Made by a program: the position numbers and the translations under genes
Notes under the pieces: model-generated
Database searches by the model: none
Seen by the model: the letters and a program-made list of their open reading frames with translations, nothing else
Told to the model about the DNA's origin: nothing
From: CAZDDB01 sp963843285
GTDB lineage: Bacteria > Acidobacteriota > HRBIN11 > JAKEFK01
Direction of reading: 5' to 3'
Assembly (NCBI GenBank): GCA_963843285.1
Contig: CAWJJO010000010.1
Coordinates: forward strand, 1-64,000
DNA: 64,000 nt
In this document: positions 1-8,634 of the stretch, piece by piece
Layout of the letters: each line of letters begins with the position of its first letter
Position numbering within the stretch: the first letter of the stretch is position 1

Positions 1-90
1 GCTTCGGAAAGATCTGCATTTGGGGCTGCATATAAGGAATGGTGTCGCCAGGCAGATGAAAGCCATAGCTACTACAAGGATTTTTTGCAT
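1..90 (-). CDS. possible secreted protein, N-terminal part only
   Basis: An ATG at 90 on the minus strand opens a frame that stays open to the window edge (30 residues). The translation has a short basic start followed by a hydrophobic stretch (IL-VVAMAF-ICLATPF) that looks like a signal peptide. No clear ribosome binding site is visible upstream, and too little is inside the window to name a family. It could equally be a chance open frame. Confidence 0.25.
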   Translation of the reverse strand, partial: MQKILVVAMAFICLATPFLICSPKCRSFRS

Positions 91-180
91 TGATCTGAAT
101 GGCCGGAAATTTGAAGAATAGGCACTTCAGGCCCTGAATGTCAAAGGAATCTGAAACTGCAATGAATCCTGAACCGCAGA

Positions 181-633
181 TTAGCTGGCGCTCTCAACCT
201 CAGTTTCCTGTCGCCGAACGTAAGGATCCCACATGTACCTGTCCAGGATCTCTGCCTCATCGATGCCAAGATCTCGCGCAGTGAAATCATCCCGATCAAT
301 GCCCGTTTTCGAGAACTGGAAGATGTCTGCAACGCGCGTTTTCATCTTGCTCAGGCAATCTTCCCAGGTCTCATCCGGTGAAACAGTCATTATGTGACGG
401 GACATGATCTGGCTGATGAAAACGTCTCGAGGATCCAACCCGGGCCGGAGAACATTCTTCAGCATGTCGCGTTCGGACACAAGCCGAATCACATCATGAT
501 CGCGTGTCACTACAAGTGCTCCGACATTCTTGGACCACATGAGTTGAGCCGCCGAAAGGACACTTTGTTCGGGGACGACCGTGTAGACTTCCCGATTCAG
601 CCTGCTTTTCATTATTTCGCGTACCGTCTTCAT
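181..633 (-). CDS. CBS-domain-pair protein with internal frame disturbances
   Basis: Small two-CBS protein (150 residues as read), a class that binds adenosyl ligands and signals energy state. The first CBS domain (about residues 8-65) is intact, and a GAGAGGAAG ribosome binding site precedes the ATG at 633. In the second domain the expected conserved motifs are present in the DNA but in other frames: RHLPVLENG at 302-328 and LIGMISLREIL at 267-299. The original frame again makes sense from about 265 (IDEAEILDRYM). Three frame changes that sum to a multiple of three therefore leave the frame open while about 20 residues are scrambled. This is either sequence error or a damaged second domain. 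The downstream P-type ATPase on the same strand starts a separate unit. Confidence 0.8.
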   Translation of the reverse strand: MKTVREIMKSRLNREVYTVVPEQSVLSAAQLMWSKNVGALVVTRDHDVIRLVSERDMLKNVLRPGLDPRDVFISQIMSRHIMTVSPDETWEDCLSKMKTRVADIFQFSKTGIDRDDFTARDLGIDEAEILDRYMWDPYVRRQETEVESAS

Positions 634-754
634 ATGCTTCCTCTCGCCAACTTATGGAGCAGAAACGTATGCCAGATGGGGATGACTTGAACTCGAGGAA
701 GGAATAGCCGGAGGCATTAGATCGTCATGAACAAATTGTCATGTCGAGGTTGCA

Positions 755-820
755 GTTTGTAGCGCCCACGTCCCATGGGCTCAGCTGGCTCAAGGTGCCC
801 GCCGGAGGCGGGCGTTACAT
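755..820. repeat. dispersed GTTTGTAG-type intergenic repeat
   Basis: GC-rich imperfect palindromic segment starting GTTTGTAGCGCC and carrying a GCCCGCC-GGAGGCGGGC hairpin. It is one of many related copies in this window that lie directly behind coding regions. The scrambled 3' end of the P-type ATPase frame reads into its edge. Confidence 0.6.
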
Positions 821-3343
821 CGGCATTAATGATTTCGATAGAAGCGTTTCTTTACAGTTTCCGTTGCTCCCACATACAGAATCGTGATGACCATCAATGC
901 GAGAAGCACTCCAACGGGCAGCGGCACGGAACCCGATGAATCGTGTAATCGGAATGAACGGGATCAAGAAAGTAAACGCGACGAGAATGAATGTGCTGTA
1001 AAGCAGAAACTTCCCCGGGCGGCTGCGATAAAACGGGCGCCGCGTGCGCACTACGAGCGCAATCACAAGTTCGGTAAGCAATGATTCGATAAACCAGCCG
1101 GTTCGAAATTCAGCAGGTGTCGCTTGAGCGATTCTGTACAAGAAACCGAAGGTGAGAAAATCAAAAATAGAGCTCAAGAGTCCGAACACAATCATGAAAC
1201 GTCCGATAAAACGGAGGTCCCAGCGCCGCGGTCGATCGACAAGCTCCCGGTCGACACTGTCATCGGCAATTCCGATTGCAGGGATGTCGGAAAGGAAATT
1301 GTTCAGAAGAATCTGACCCGCAAGCAAGGGAAGAAAGGGGAGGAAGAGAGACGCGACGGCCATGCTGAGCATGTTTCCAAGATTGGCGCTCGTAGTGATC
1401 AGAATGTATTTCAATGTATTGGCAAAAGTCTTTCGTCCCTCTTCTATGCCGCCGCGAATGACATCCAGGTCGCGCTGAAGAAGCACGAAGTCAGCGGCAT
1501 CGCGCGCCACATCGACAGCTTCCTCAACAGACAGACTTGTGTCGGCGGCATGCATGGCGGGAGCATCGTTGACACCATCACCAAGAAAGCCTACGACGTG
1601 TCCCATTTTCTTGAGCGATAAAATGATGCGTTCTTTTTGATTCGGATCCACCTCAACAAACAGGTCCGTATGTTCGGCCCGCCGCCAGAGTGCTTCATCG
1701 TGCAAGTTGTCCAGGTCCTCGCCCGTTATGATGTGTTCCATGCCTAGACCAACGGAAGAAGCGATGTGTTGGGCGACCAGTTTGTTATCTCCCGTGATCA
1801 ACTTGATCGAAACGCCGAGGCGGGATAGGTCCGCAATCGCTGCGCCTACCCCTTCTTTAGGACGATCCATAAAGGTGACGAAACCTGCGAAGGTCAGATC
1901 GTGTTCCTCTTTAGATCCGGACAGAGCCGTTGTCGCAATCTCGCGAGTGGCCACTGCAATGACACGAATCCCGTTCTTGCTCCATGCAGTATACAGATTT
2001 TCCAGCGACTCCTGCCTGGCTGCATCCAGCAGGGACCCGTCAGCCGAGTGTGAACAGATTTCCAGAACATGGTGGAATGCGCCCTTTGTAATGATGCGCG
2101 TGGATTGCGCGGTTTCAAGAATCACACTCACACGTTTGCGAGTGAAGTCGAAAGGAACTTCCGCTAATTTTCGAATGCCCGACAAATCGGGATCACACGT
2201 TTTTAGGATCGCTTCATCCAGCGCGTTGCTTAAGCCTGATTGCAGTACCGCATTCTCAGCTGCTAACTTCAGAACCTCATCGGAATGGATTCCGGATTCA
2301 TCGTACGAGCCTTCTACGCTGATCACGCCTTCTGTTAGCGTCCCGGTTTTGTCCGTGCACAGAATATTCATGCTGCCGAGATTCTCGATCGCGTTGAGTC
2401 TGCGCACGAGCACACCCCGGCCTGCCATCATCTGGGCGCCTCTCGCAAGACTTACATTAAGAATCGCCGGCAGGAGCTCCGGACTGAGCCCTACCGCCAG
2501 GGCGACCGCAAACAACAGCGTTTCCAGCGGCGGACGGTGTCGCAACATGTGAGCTGCAAACACAAGCAACACCATGATCAACATCGCGGTAGTCAGGAAA
2601 TATCCGAACCGGCGTATGCCGCGATCAAATTCAGTTTCAGGAGGCCGCAGTGTTAGCCTGTGCGCAATGGAACCGAATTGTGTGGACAGACCAGTTGCGA
2701 CAACAACACACTTCGCAGTGCCGCTACGAACGTTTGTACCCAGGTATACACAGTTTGTACGGTGGGCGAGTGGTGTTTCCGCGGCAACCTGACCGGCACG
2801 CTTTTCCACCGGAAAGCTTTCACCTGTCAAAACTGCTTCGCTCACGAAACAATCTGTTGAAGTGAGAACGACGGAATCTGCCGGAACAAGGCTCCCCGCA
2901 TTCAGTAAAATGATATCTCCCGGTACCAATTCTTCGATGAAAATCGTCCGTGGTTGATTCTCTCGCAGTACCCGGGTTTTTGTTCGAATTCGCGCTTTCA
3001 AAGCGTCTGCCGCAGATTGAGCGCTATACTCCCGCGCGTAACCGATCGCTGCAGTAGCGAGAACAATGGACAGTACAATGATGGAATCGATCCATTCCCG
3101 TGTAATCGCCGATAACGCAGCGGCAAATACCAACAACAATAGAAGCGGATTACGAAGTTGCGTCCAGAGCACATTCAGCCGGGATAACGTGCGATGTTCA
3201 CGGATCTCATTCCGGCCGAAACTCCGGAGCCGTTTCTCGACCTCCTGATCAGATAGCCCACTATCGTTTGTTGCGAGACGGCGCAGCAGTTCATCGTTTG
3301 CAACGGACCAATAAGTTGCCGGTTCGGGTTTGGAGTTTTCCAT
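815..3343 (-). CDS. mgtA: Magnesium-translocating type P-type ATPase (MgtA-like), 3' frameshift
   Basis: Large inner-membrane cation pump, 842 residues as read. Seen: N-terminal cation-ATPase domain, TGES actuator loop, the membrane motif GLSPELLPAIL, and the phosphorylation loop CTDKTGTLTEG with Asp331. The PELLP motif and the sequence following it are typical of the MgtA/MgtB group rather than Ca or Na/K pumps, so Mg(II) uptake is the likely role. GAAGGAATAG precedes the ATG. Near 930 one extra base appears to shift the frame: in the neighbouring frame the DNA encodes VPLPVGVLLALMV and then ILYVGATETVKKRF, a proper last helix and tail ending at 826. The annotated C-terminus after FIPITRFIGF is therefore probably not the native one. 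Confidence 0.88.
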   Translation of the reverse strand: MENSKPEPATYWSVANDELLRRLATNDSGLSDQEVEKRLRSFGRNEIREHRTLSRLNVLWTQLRNPLLLLLVFAAALSAITREWIDSIIVLSIVLATAAIGYAREYSAQSAADALKARIRTKTRVLRENQPRTIFIEELVPGDIILLNAGSLVPADSVVLTSTDCFVSEAVLTGESFPVEKRAGQVAAETPLAHRTNCVYLGTNVRSGTAKCVVVATGLSTQFGSIAHRLTLRPPETEFDRGIRRFGYFLTTAMLIMVLLVFAAHMLRHRPPLETLLFAVALAVGLSPELLPAILNVSLARGAQMMAGRGVLVRRLNAIENLGSMNILCTDKTGTLTEGVISVEGSYDESGIHSDEVLKLAAENAVLQSGLSNALDEAILKTCDPDLSGIRKLAEVPFDFTRKRVSVILETAQSTRIITKGAFHHVLEICSHSADGSLLDAARQESLENLYTAWSKNGIRVIAVATREIATTALSGSKEEHDLTFAGFVTFMDRPKEGVGAAIADLSRLGVSIKLITGDNKLVAQHIASSVGLGMEHIITGEDLDNLHDEALWRRAEHTDLFVEVDPNQKERIILSLKKMGHVVGFLGDGVNDAPAMHAADTSLSVEEAVDVARDAADFVLLQRDLDVIRGGIEEGRKTFANTLKYILITTSANLGNMLSMAVASLFLPFLPLLAGQILLNNFLSDIPAIGIADDSVDRELVDRPRRWDLRFIGRFMIVFGLLSSIFDFLTFGFLYRIAQATPAEFRTGWFIESLLTELVIALVVRTRRPFYRSRPGKFLLYSTFILVAFTFLIPFIPITRFIGFRAAARWSASRIDGHHDSVCGSNGNCKETLLSKSLMPM

Positions 3344-3379
3344 CTATTCCTTCAATTGCAATCATCGTACCATTCGCGC

Positions 3380-3460
3380 TGCAGGCTGGAAGCCTGCGAC
3401 CCATAATGCAGGCGGGACGTCTGCGCTCCAAGGTGCGGGCTGGAAGCCCGAGCTGACAGA
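3380..3460. repeat. dispersed repeat, GCAGGC/GCCTGC hairpin type
   Basis: Palindromic block built from GGCTGGAAGCCTGCGACCC, CATAATGCAGGCGGGACG and CTGCGCTCCAAGG modules. The same modules recur near 5220, 24690, 28190, 52275, 60355 and 62306. It lies upstream of mgtA, in the 440-base gap before the L,D-transpeptidase; the rest of that gap shows no gene. Confidence 0.75.
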
Positions 3461-3680
3461 TCGTCAGCGTGATGACGAACTGGCATACGGTATGAAATTG
3501 GAATTGACGACGCAATCAGGCATTCGTTTTGCATAAGTATCTGCCGGCGGTAAAAAGCGCTGTTGAACGAAGCAGTAGGGCCGTTCAAACGACAAAGCCG
3601 TTATGTAGAAGATCCGTTACGAAGCTGCTGCCGCAAGGGCAAACGCGGATGTTCGGAACATTTACTGATGGCCAAAGTCC

Positions 3681-3716
3681 TCAATGATACTACTATGAAA
3701 ATGGTATTATCATTGA
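3681..3716. promoter_or_regulatory. inverted repeat upstream of the L,D-transpeptidase
   Basis: TCAATGATA at 3681-3689 is repeated as its exact reverse complement TATCATTGA at 3708-3716; with one mismatch the arms extend to about 13 bases around a short AT-rich loop. It lies about 70 bases before the transpeptidase start and could be an operator or a transcript hairpin. No regulator can be assigned. Confidence 0.35.
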
Positions 3717-3784
3717 CGCGGTCGGCCTGCTAAAGTTCGACTCCCACCCGTTGGGTTGCCTTTTACCGCCTTTTTTGTTTGAAG

Positions 3785-5212
3785 ATGGACACGAGCTTGT
3801 CTGGAAAATTCATAGTTCTTTTGCTTTGTGGTTTGGCGCCTTGCGCCGTCGCCGACGAGTTTTCAACGAAAGGGCTTCTGTTTCCACAGGTGGTTACAGC
3901 GTTCTACGAACCTCGCAATTTTCAAACGGTGTGGACTGTTCCGGAATCAGTGGAACAATTGGGAAAGGCAATTGCAGAGGCGCCCCTTCATGGCTTGCAT
4001 CCTGAAGATTATCACTTCTCCGTTCTTACGCAGCGGACCGATGTGGTTCTTACAGATGCTTTCATTGCCTTTGCACATGACTTGCGATATGGACGCGCTT
4101 CCCATCGACTGAAAGGGGACGATTGGAAAATCACACACAACGATCTCGAACTCATTCCTGTTCTGGAGAGGGCATTGTCCACGGGTCTGGTTCACCAGGA
4201 GTTGACGGGTCTCACTCCAACGATTGCAGCGTATGGTTCGCTTCAGCGCGCGCTGGTTCAATACCGTCAACTTGCGGCGTCCGGAGGATGGCCGGCTTTC
4301 CAAAAACCGATCGATCTTACGGAAACAGAAAATTCTGAGGAACTTGATCTTCTTCGCACCCGGTTGGAAATCACGGGGGATCTTGAACCTGATGGCGATA
4401 TTGTTGAGGCCGTGGTCAGGTTTCAAAGACGCCACGGATTACAGGCGGACGGAATTGTGGGAAAGCAGACCATTGCCGCGCTCAGCGTATCGGCGGAACA
4501 AAGAGTTTCGCAGATCGAATTGAGTCTGGAGCGGATGCGCTGGATGTCGCGTGAATTTCCAGAGCGTTATGTCGTTGTGAATGTTCCCGGCTTTGAATTG
4601 CGGATGTCCGAACAGGGCAAATGGATTGAAGCCATGCGCGTAATCGTGGGGAAGACGACGTGGTGCACGCCGACTTTTCTCAGCAGCGAGATCAATCAGG
4701 TGGTTCTCAATCCGTACTGGTATGTGCCCTCCATCATCGCAAGCAAAGAGATTTATCCATTGCTGAAAAAAGATCCGCAATATCTGAAGCGGAACAATAT
4801 CCGCATGATTCCCCGCGCTCAGGGCGGGGTTCAGTTGCGTCAAAATCCCGGGCCTCGCAATTCTTTGGGCCGGATCAAATTTCTGTTTCCCAATTGCTGT
4901 GATTGTTATTTGCATGACACTCGTGAAAAACAGTTATTTGAAAAAGTATTAAGGCTTTTCAGTCATGGCTGTATCCGCATTGAAAGGGCTATGGATCTTG
5001 GTTCCTGGATTCTGGAGAGGGAAGGCTGGTCAACGGAAAAACTGGAAGCCGCGATTGAAAGCAACGCGACGCAAACGATTCGGTTAACAAGTCCAATGAC
5101 GATCTATATTGTCTACTTTACTGCGTGGGTCGATGAAGATGGATCAGTCCAATTTCGCAACGATGTCTATGGGAAAGACAACGAACTGTTGCAAAGTCTC
5201 GCGACCAATTAG
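3785..5212 (+). CDS. L,D-transpeptidase, YcbB/LdtD type
   Basis: Periplasmic enzyme that makes 3-3 cross-links in peptidoglycan or attaches proteins to it. Seen: an N-terminal signal-like hydrophobic segment (VLLLCGLAPCAVA), an N-terminal scaffold domain, a peptidoglycan-binding repeat around residues 185-235 (GLQADGIVGKQTIAAL), and a YkuD catalytic domain with His377 (LHDTREK), His394 and nucleophile Cys396 in FSHGCIRIE. Length (475 residues) is slightly short for YcbB proteins. A TTG at 3779 is also possible, but the ATG at 3785 is preferred. It stands alone, with repeats on both sides. Confidence 0.9.
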   Translation: MDTSLSGKFIVLLLCGLAPCAVADEFSTKGLLFPQVVTAFYEPRNFQTVWTVPESVEQLGKAIAEAPLHGLHPEDYHFSVLTQRTDVVLTDAFIAFAHDLRYGRASHRLKGDDWKITHNDLELIPVLERALSTGLVHQELTGLTPTIAAYGSLQRALVQYRQLAASGGWPAFQKPIDLTETENSEELDLLRTRLEITGDLEPDGDIVEAVVRFQRRHGLQADGIVGKQTIAALSVSAEQRVSQIELSLERMRWMSREFPERYVVVNVPGFELRMSEQGKWIEAMRVIVGKTTWCTPTFLSSEINQVVLNPYWYVPSIIASKEIYPLLKKDPQYLKRNNIRMIPRAQGGVQLRQNPGPRNSLGRIKFLFPNCCDCYLHDTREKQLFEKVLRLFSHGCIRIERAMDLGSWILEREGWSTEKLEAAIESNATQTIRLTSPMTIYIVYFTAWVDEDGSVQFRNDVYGKDNELLQSLATN

Positions 5213-5218
5213 TGAACG

Positions 5219-5300
5219 GTTTGTAGCGCCTGCGTCTAGCAGGCATTGCGGGCAAGATGCCTGCGACCCGTAATGCAGGCGGGACGGCTGCGCTACAAAC
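5219..5300. repeat. dispersed GTTTGTAG / GCAGGC repeat
   Basis: Begins GGTTTGTAGCGCC about seven bases behind the transpeptidase stop and ends GCGCTACAAAC, so its ends are inverted copies of each other. Inside are the GATGCCTGCGACCC and GTAATGCAGGCGGGACG modules shared with other copies. It lies between two genes on the same strand. Confidence 0.8.
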
Positions 5301-5319
5301 GTTATTTATGAGGATTGAT

Positions 5320-6399
5320 ATGGACCAAACAAAAATAACAATCATCGAAGAATATCTCACTTCCATTCTTCATCAACGAGTTCAAGTGTTGTCGATCGAA
5401 CAATTGGGAGAAGGGAAGGTGAAGGAACAGAAAGGTTTTGGATATGGCAAGCCTTACCTGATCCGGTGCAAAGCCGGTGATAAAAACATGGAAATGGTAC
5501 TGGAAAGCATGAGTGAGAATTCCTTCGGTCACGATCATTTTTCTGATCGCGCGCAGAGCTTATTGTGGTATCACTCCGCAGCGAATCGTCTTCCGAGACA
5601 CGCGCGGTCGTTAGATGTCGGTGCGTTCACGAAAGACCAGTCGATCATCTCAGTGGGAGAAGCGCAAGAGTTTTTTGTGTTAAACGAATTTGTTCCGGGC
5701 AATGAATACGCGAAAGATTTACAGCGAATTCACGCAACGGGAATTCTCGAGTCGCTGGATGGGCAAAGAGTGGACGCTCTGGCCGGATATCTGGCCGAGA
5801 TTCATTCTACAAAAAGCAGTCAATCCGCACTTTACACTCGCCGGATTCGAGACCTGCTTGGACACGGGGAATGCATCATGGGATTGATCGATAACTACCC
5901 GGCCAACGATTCCGTTGCCACGGAGGAACACTTACAGCAAGTGGAGACGGCATGTCTGAAATGGCGATGGAGACTCAAGAACAAGACGCACCGGCTCAGT
6001 CAGGTGCATGGCGACTTCCACCCATGGAATATTCTTTTTCAAGACGGAATCCAATTTAGGGTTCTGGATCGCTCCAGGGGGGAATGGGGCGAACCGGCCG
6101 ATGACGTAACATCCATGACAATCAACTATGTATTTCTGTCCTTGCAAAAGCACGGATCTTTGCAATCCACTTTTGAAAGAATGTTCCTGAGGTTCTGGGA
6201 GAAGTACTTAAGCGCCGGCAACGATACTGAGATCCTCCAAACGGTCCAGCCTTTTTATGCGTGGCGTTCTCTCGTTCTCGCGAATCCGGTCTGGTATCCA
6301 CGTCTTCCGGTTCCGGTTCGCGAACAGCTTTTCCGCTTCATAAACAACATCCTTGCGGAAACCACGTTCGACCCCGAACGAGTCAACGATCTCCTGTAA
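5320..6399 (+). CDS. Aminoglycoside-phosphotransferase-fold kinase, substrate unknown
   Basis: Member of the APH/choline-kinase fold, which phosphorylates small molecules with ATP. The Brenner motif HGDFHPWNILF begins at His230, and the metal-binding Asp250 follows (VLDRSRGEWGEP), so it is likely active. The ATG at 5320 is chosen because AGGA lies five bases upstream; the longer open frame (5257) would translate the repeat before the gene. Length is 359 residues. The substrate cannot be told from sequence; antibiotic resistance is not implied. A second protein of related fold lies at 10674-11744. Confidence 0.82.
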   Translation: MDQTKITIIEEYLTSILHQRVQVLSIEQLGEGKVKEQKGFGYGKPYLIRCKAGDKNMEMVLESMSENSFGHDHFSDRAQSLLWYHSAANRLPRHARSLDVGAFTKDQSIISVGEAQEFFVLNEFVPGNEYAKDLQRIHATGILESLDGQRVDALAGYLAEIHSTKSSQSALYTRRIRDLLGHGECIMGLIDNYPANDSVATEEHLQQVETACLKWRWRLKNKTHRLSQVHGDFHPWNILFQDGIQFRVLDRSRGEWGEPADDVTSMTINYVFLSLQKHGSLQSTFERMFLRFWEKYLSAGNDTEILQTVQPFYAWRSLVLANPVWYPRLPVPVREQLFRFINNILAETTFDPERVNDLL

Positions 6400-6410
6400 C
6401 GGATGTACTA

Positions 6411-6468
6411 GCTGGAGCGCGGACTTCCAGCCAGCTTCCAGCCCGCGCGTCAATCCGCTACATCAGAT
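6411..6468. repeat. short GGAGCGCG/GCGCGTC dispersed repeat
   Basis: Contains GCTGGAGCGCGGACTTCC and GCTTCCAGCCCGCGCG, fragments of the dispersed GC-rich repeat, between the stop codons of two convergent genes. It may act as a shared terminator hairpin. Confidence 0.45.
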
Positions 6469-7135
6469 AGCTGGTGAACCACGAAGCTGCAAGTTCGGCA
6501 ACGACATTGAGCTTGCCGGGTTCTTCAAACAGATGTGTTGCGGCGGGAACAATTTCAAGTCTTTTCTCGCATTGAATTTTTTGAAACGCTGCCTCGTTTA
6601 GTTCAATGACTTGATTATCCCATCCACCAACAATCAGCAAGATTGGAGCTTTCAAGAGTGATAGGGCCGGGCCTGCCAGATCCGGACGCCCTCCACGCGA
6701 GACGACTGCATCCACTGCATCGGGCCGCAACGTTGCCGCTTTGATTGCGGCAGCCGCTCCTGTGCTCGATCCAAAATAACCACACTTCAACTTTCCAACC
6801 AGATCGTGATTCGAAACCCAATCCGTCGCAACAACCAGTCTTTGGGTCAGCAGATCAATATCGAATCGAAGTTCGCGTGTCTGTTCATCCAACGCTTCCT
6901 CTTCGCGGCTGAGCAGATCAAACAAGAGCGTCGCAAGTCCAGCTCCCTGCAGGATGAAAGCGACACGCTGGTTTCTGGGACTGAATCGGCTGCTTCCGCT
7001 TCCATGGGCAAACAGAACAATTCCCTTCGCATTCTCAGGGACCACAAGGTCCCCGTGAATCACGGCTTTCCCGGCTCTGATTGAAACAAGCTCCGTTCGT
7101 AAAACATTTGATCGTTTCTTCTTCAAACCTTCCAA
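6458..7135 (-). CDS. Dienelactone-hydrolase-like alpha/beta hydrolase
   Basis: 225-residue alpha/beta hydrolase. Seen: the HGSGSSRFSPRN oxyanion region (residues 44-55), nucleophile elbow GSSTG with Ser124, acid Asp173 (GGWDNQVI) and His201 (AATHLFEEPG). This subfamily is often fused to or encoded beside a phosphoribosyltransferase in stress and dormancy regulons; here that partner lies 3 kb away at 10001-10654. The substrate is unknown. It is transcribed divergently from the HD-GYP gene. Confidence 0.85.
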   Translation of the reverse strand: MEGLKKKRSNVLRTELVSIRAGKAVIHGDLVVPENAKGIVLFAHGSGSSRFSPRNQRVAFILQGAGLATLLFDLLSREEEALDEQTRELRFDIDLLTQRLVVATDWVSNHDLVGKLKCGYFGSSTGAAAAIKAATLRPDAVDAVVSRGGRPDLAGPALSLLKAPILLIVGGWDNQVIELNEAAFQKIQCEKRLEIVPAATHLFEEPGKLNVVAELAASWFTSYLM

Positions 7136-7297
7136 TGACAGACTCCGGATATGATCTCAATCACACAAAATCAGCGGCAAGAACAATGCCAGAAATAGGC
7201 GTCGAAGCTCAGGATTCGGAAGTTGGACTTTCTGTCAATTGCTGACAGATTGGATCGCTCTTGAAAAGTGGCATGGTTGATGCATAGGTTTATATCT

Positions 7298-8470
7298 ATG
7301 AAAGATATAGCTACCATCAACATTCAGCATCAGGATGAGCTCTTCGAATTAAACAGGAAATCTACGCTGGACAATAGACTGCGAGTCATTCACCGTTCCG
7401 TTAAGAATAGATTTCCGGGCGTAAGCCGGATCGCGGTCGCTTTGTATGATGAAAAGACAGAGGTACTTACGACTTACCTGGCAAGCAGTGGTGCCGATCA
7501 GCCCCTCGTCCGCTACGAATCGCCATTGGAAGACGCCCCGGCACTACGTGAGCTCAAGCGCGATGAAAAATCTCGTGTTGTTCATGATCTCTCCATATAC
7601 AGCGATTCCACGCATGAGCACACAAAAAGAATCCTGGAACAAGGGTATCAATCCAGTTACACGGTGCCACTGGTATTCAACGACGTTTTCCACGGTTTCC
7701 TATTTTTTGATTCCTATCAAAGGGAATATTTTACCGAGGAGTTGATTGCGCAATTGGATGTATTCAGTCACTTGGTGTCGAGCATCGTAGCAGACGAAAT
7801 CCGGACCATTCGGATTCTAGCTGCGGTGCTGACCACCGCCAATCAGATGGTGCATCAACGCGACCCGGAAACCGGCGCGCATCTAAATCGCATGGCGCAT
7901 TTCTCCCGGCTGATCGCGCAGGATCTGGCTGCCACCGGAAAATACAGATTTACGGATGAATATATTGAGCTCATATTCTTGTTTTCCGCCTTGCACGACA
8001 TTGGAAAAATCGGCGTCCCCGATGATGTTTTGCTAAAACCTGCCAAGTTGAGCTCCGCGGAATTTGACAAGATGAAGACTCACACAACACAGGGAGCGCG
8101 CCTGATAGATAAGATGATTGAGAATTTTGGTTTGGAGTCCGTCGATCATGTACAGATGCTATGGAATATTGCGCAGTTTCATCATGAAAAGGTGAACGGC
8201 ACAGGCTATCCCTATGGCCTCCAGGGAGACGAGATTCCCGCTGAAGCCAAAATCGTCGCAGTGGCAGATGTGTTCGATGCCCTGACAACCCGCCGGCCTT
8301 ACAAAGAGGCAAAAAGTAATGAAGAGGCATTTGAAATTTTGAGGAGCATGTCCAGCACGGAACTGGATAAAGATTGTGTGGATGCGCTGATTCGAAATGA
8401 GGACAAAATCAAACAGATCCAGATGCAGTTTCTGGAATCAGCCCATCCGAACTTCCTCCCTTCGTCCTGA
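7298..8470 (+). CDS. GAF / HD-GYP protein, probable cyclic-di-GMP phosphodiesterase
   Basis: 390-residue cytoplasmic signalling protein. Residues about 20-165 resemble a GAF sensor domain; residues about 170-370 form an HD-GYP domain with the metal-binding LHDIGKIG and the signature HHEKVNGTGYP followed by LQGDEIP. HD-GYP domains hydrolyse c-di-GMP. The ATG at 7298 is favoured, with ATG 7280 and GTG 7268 also in frame. A GGDEF protein that could make the same messenger lies at 13454. Confidence 0.88.
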   Translation: MKDIATINIQHQDELFELNRKSTLDNRLRVIHRSVKNRFPGVSRIAVALYDEKTEVLTTYLASSGADQPLVRYESPLEDAPALRELKRDEKSRVVHDLSIYSDSTHEHTKRILEQGYQSSYTVPLVFNDVFHGFLFFDSYQREYFTEELIAQLDVFSHLVSSIVADEIRTIRILAAVLTTANQMVHQRDPETGAHLNRMAHFSRLIAQDLAATGKYRFTDEYIELIFLFSALHDIGKIGVPDDVLLKPAKLSSAEFDKMKTHTTQGARLIDKMIENFGLESVDHVQMLWNIAQFHHEKVNGTGYPYGLQGDEIPAEAKIVAVADVFDALTTRRPYKEAKSNEEAFEILRSMSSTELDKDCVDALIRNEDKIKQIQMQFLESAHPNFLPSS

Positions 8471-8488
8471 GCTCACACGCTGGAAGCC

Positions 8489-8611
8489 GAGGCTGTTGAA
8501 AAATATCATGTAAACATGGTAGGGGCGGGGCTTGTCCCCGCCCGCTTCGACGAGACACAAATTCTGAGCGGGCGACCACAAGGGTCGCCCCTACAGATTT
8601 TCAACAGCCTC
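8489..8611. repeat. MITE-like element with GAGGCTGTTGAAAAAT inverted ends
   Basis: A 123-base segment bounded by GAGGCTGTTGAAAAAT (8489-8504) and its inverted partner ATTTTCAACAGCCTC (8597-8611). The interior carries an inverted pair of GGGCGACC/GGTCGCCC arms with TAGGGGCG, also seen at 18171 and 43971. It has no coding capacity and sits between two convergent genes. Confidence 0.75.
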
Positions 8612-8634
8612 AGCCTGCGCTCCATAAGGCGGTC

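Noticed and set aside
1707..2552. 281-residue open frame on the plus strand inside mgtA
   Set aside because: Antisense of conserved P-type ATPase motifs.
5257..5319. Extended N-terminus of the phosphotransferase
   Set aside because: The added residues translate a dispersed repeat; AGGA before 5320 supports the shorter protein.
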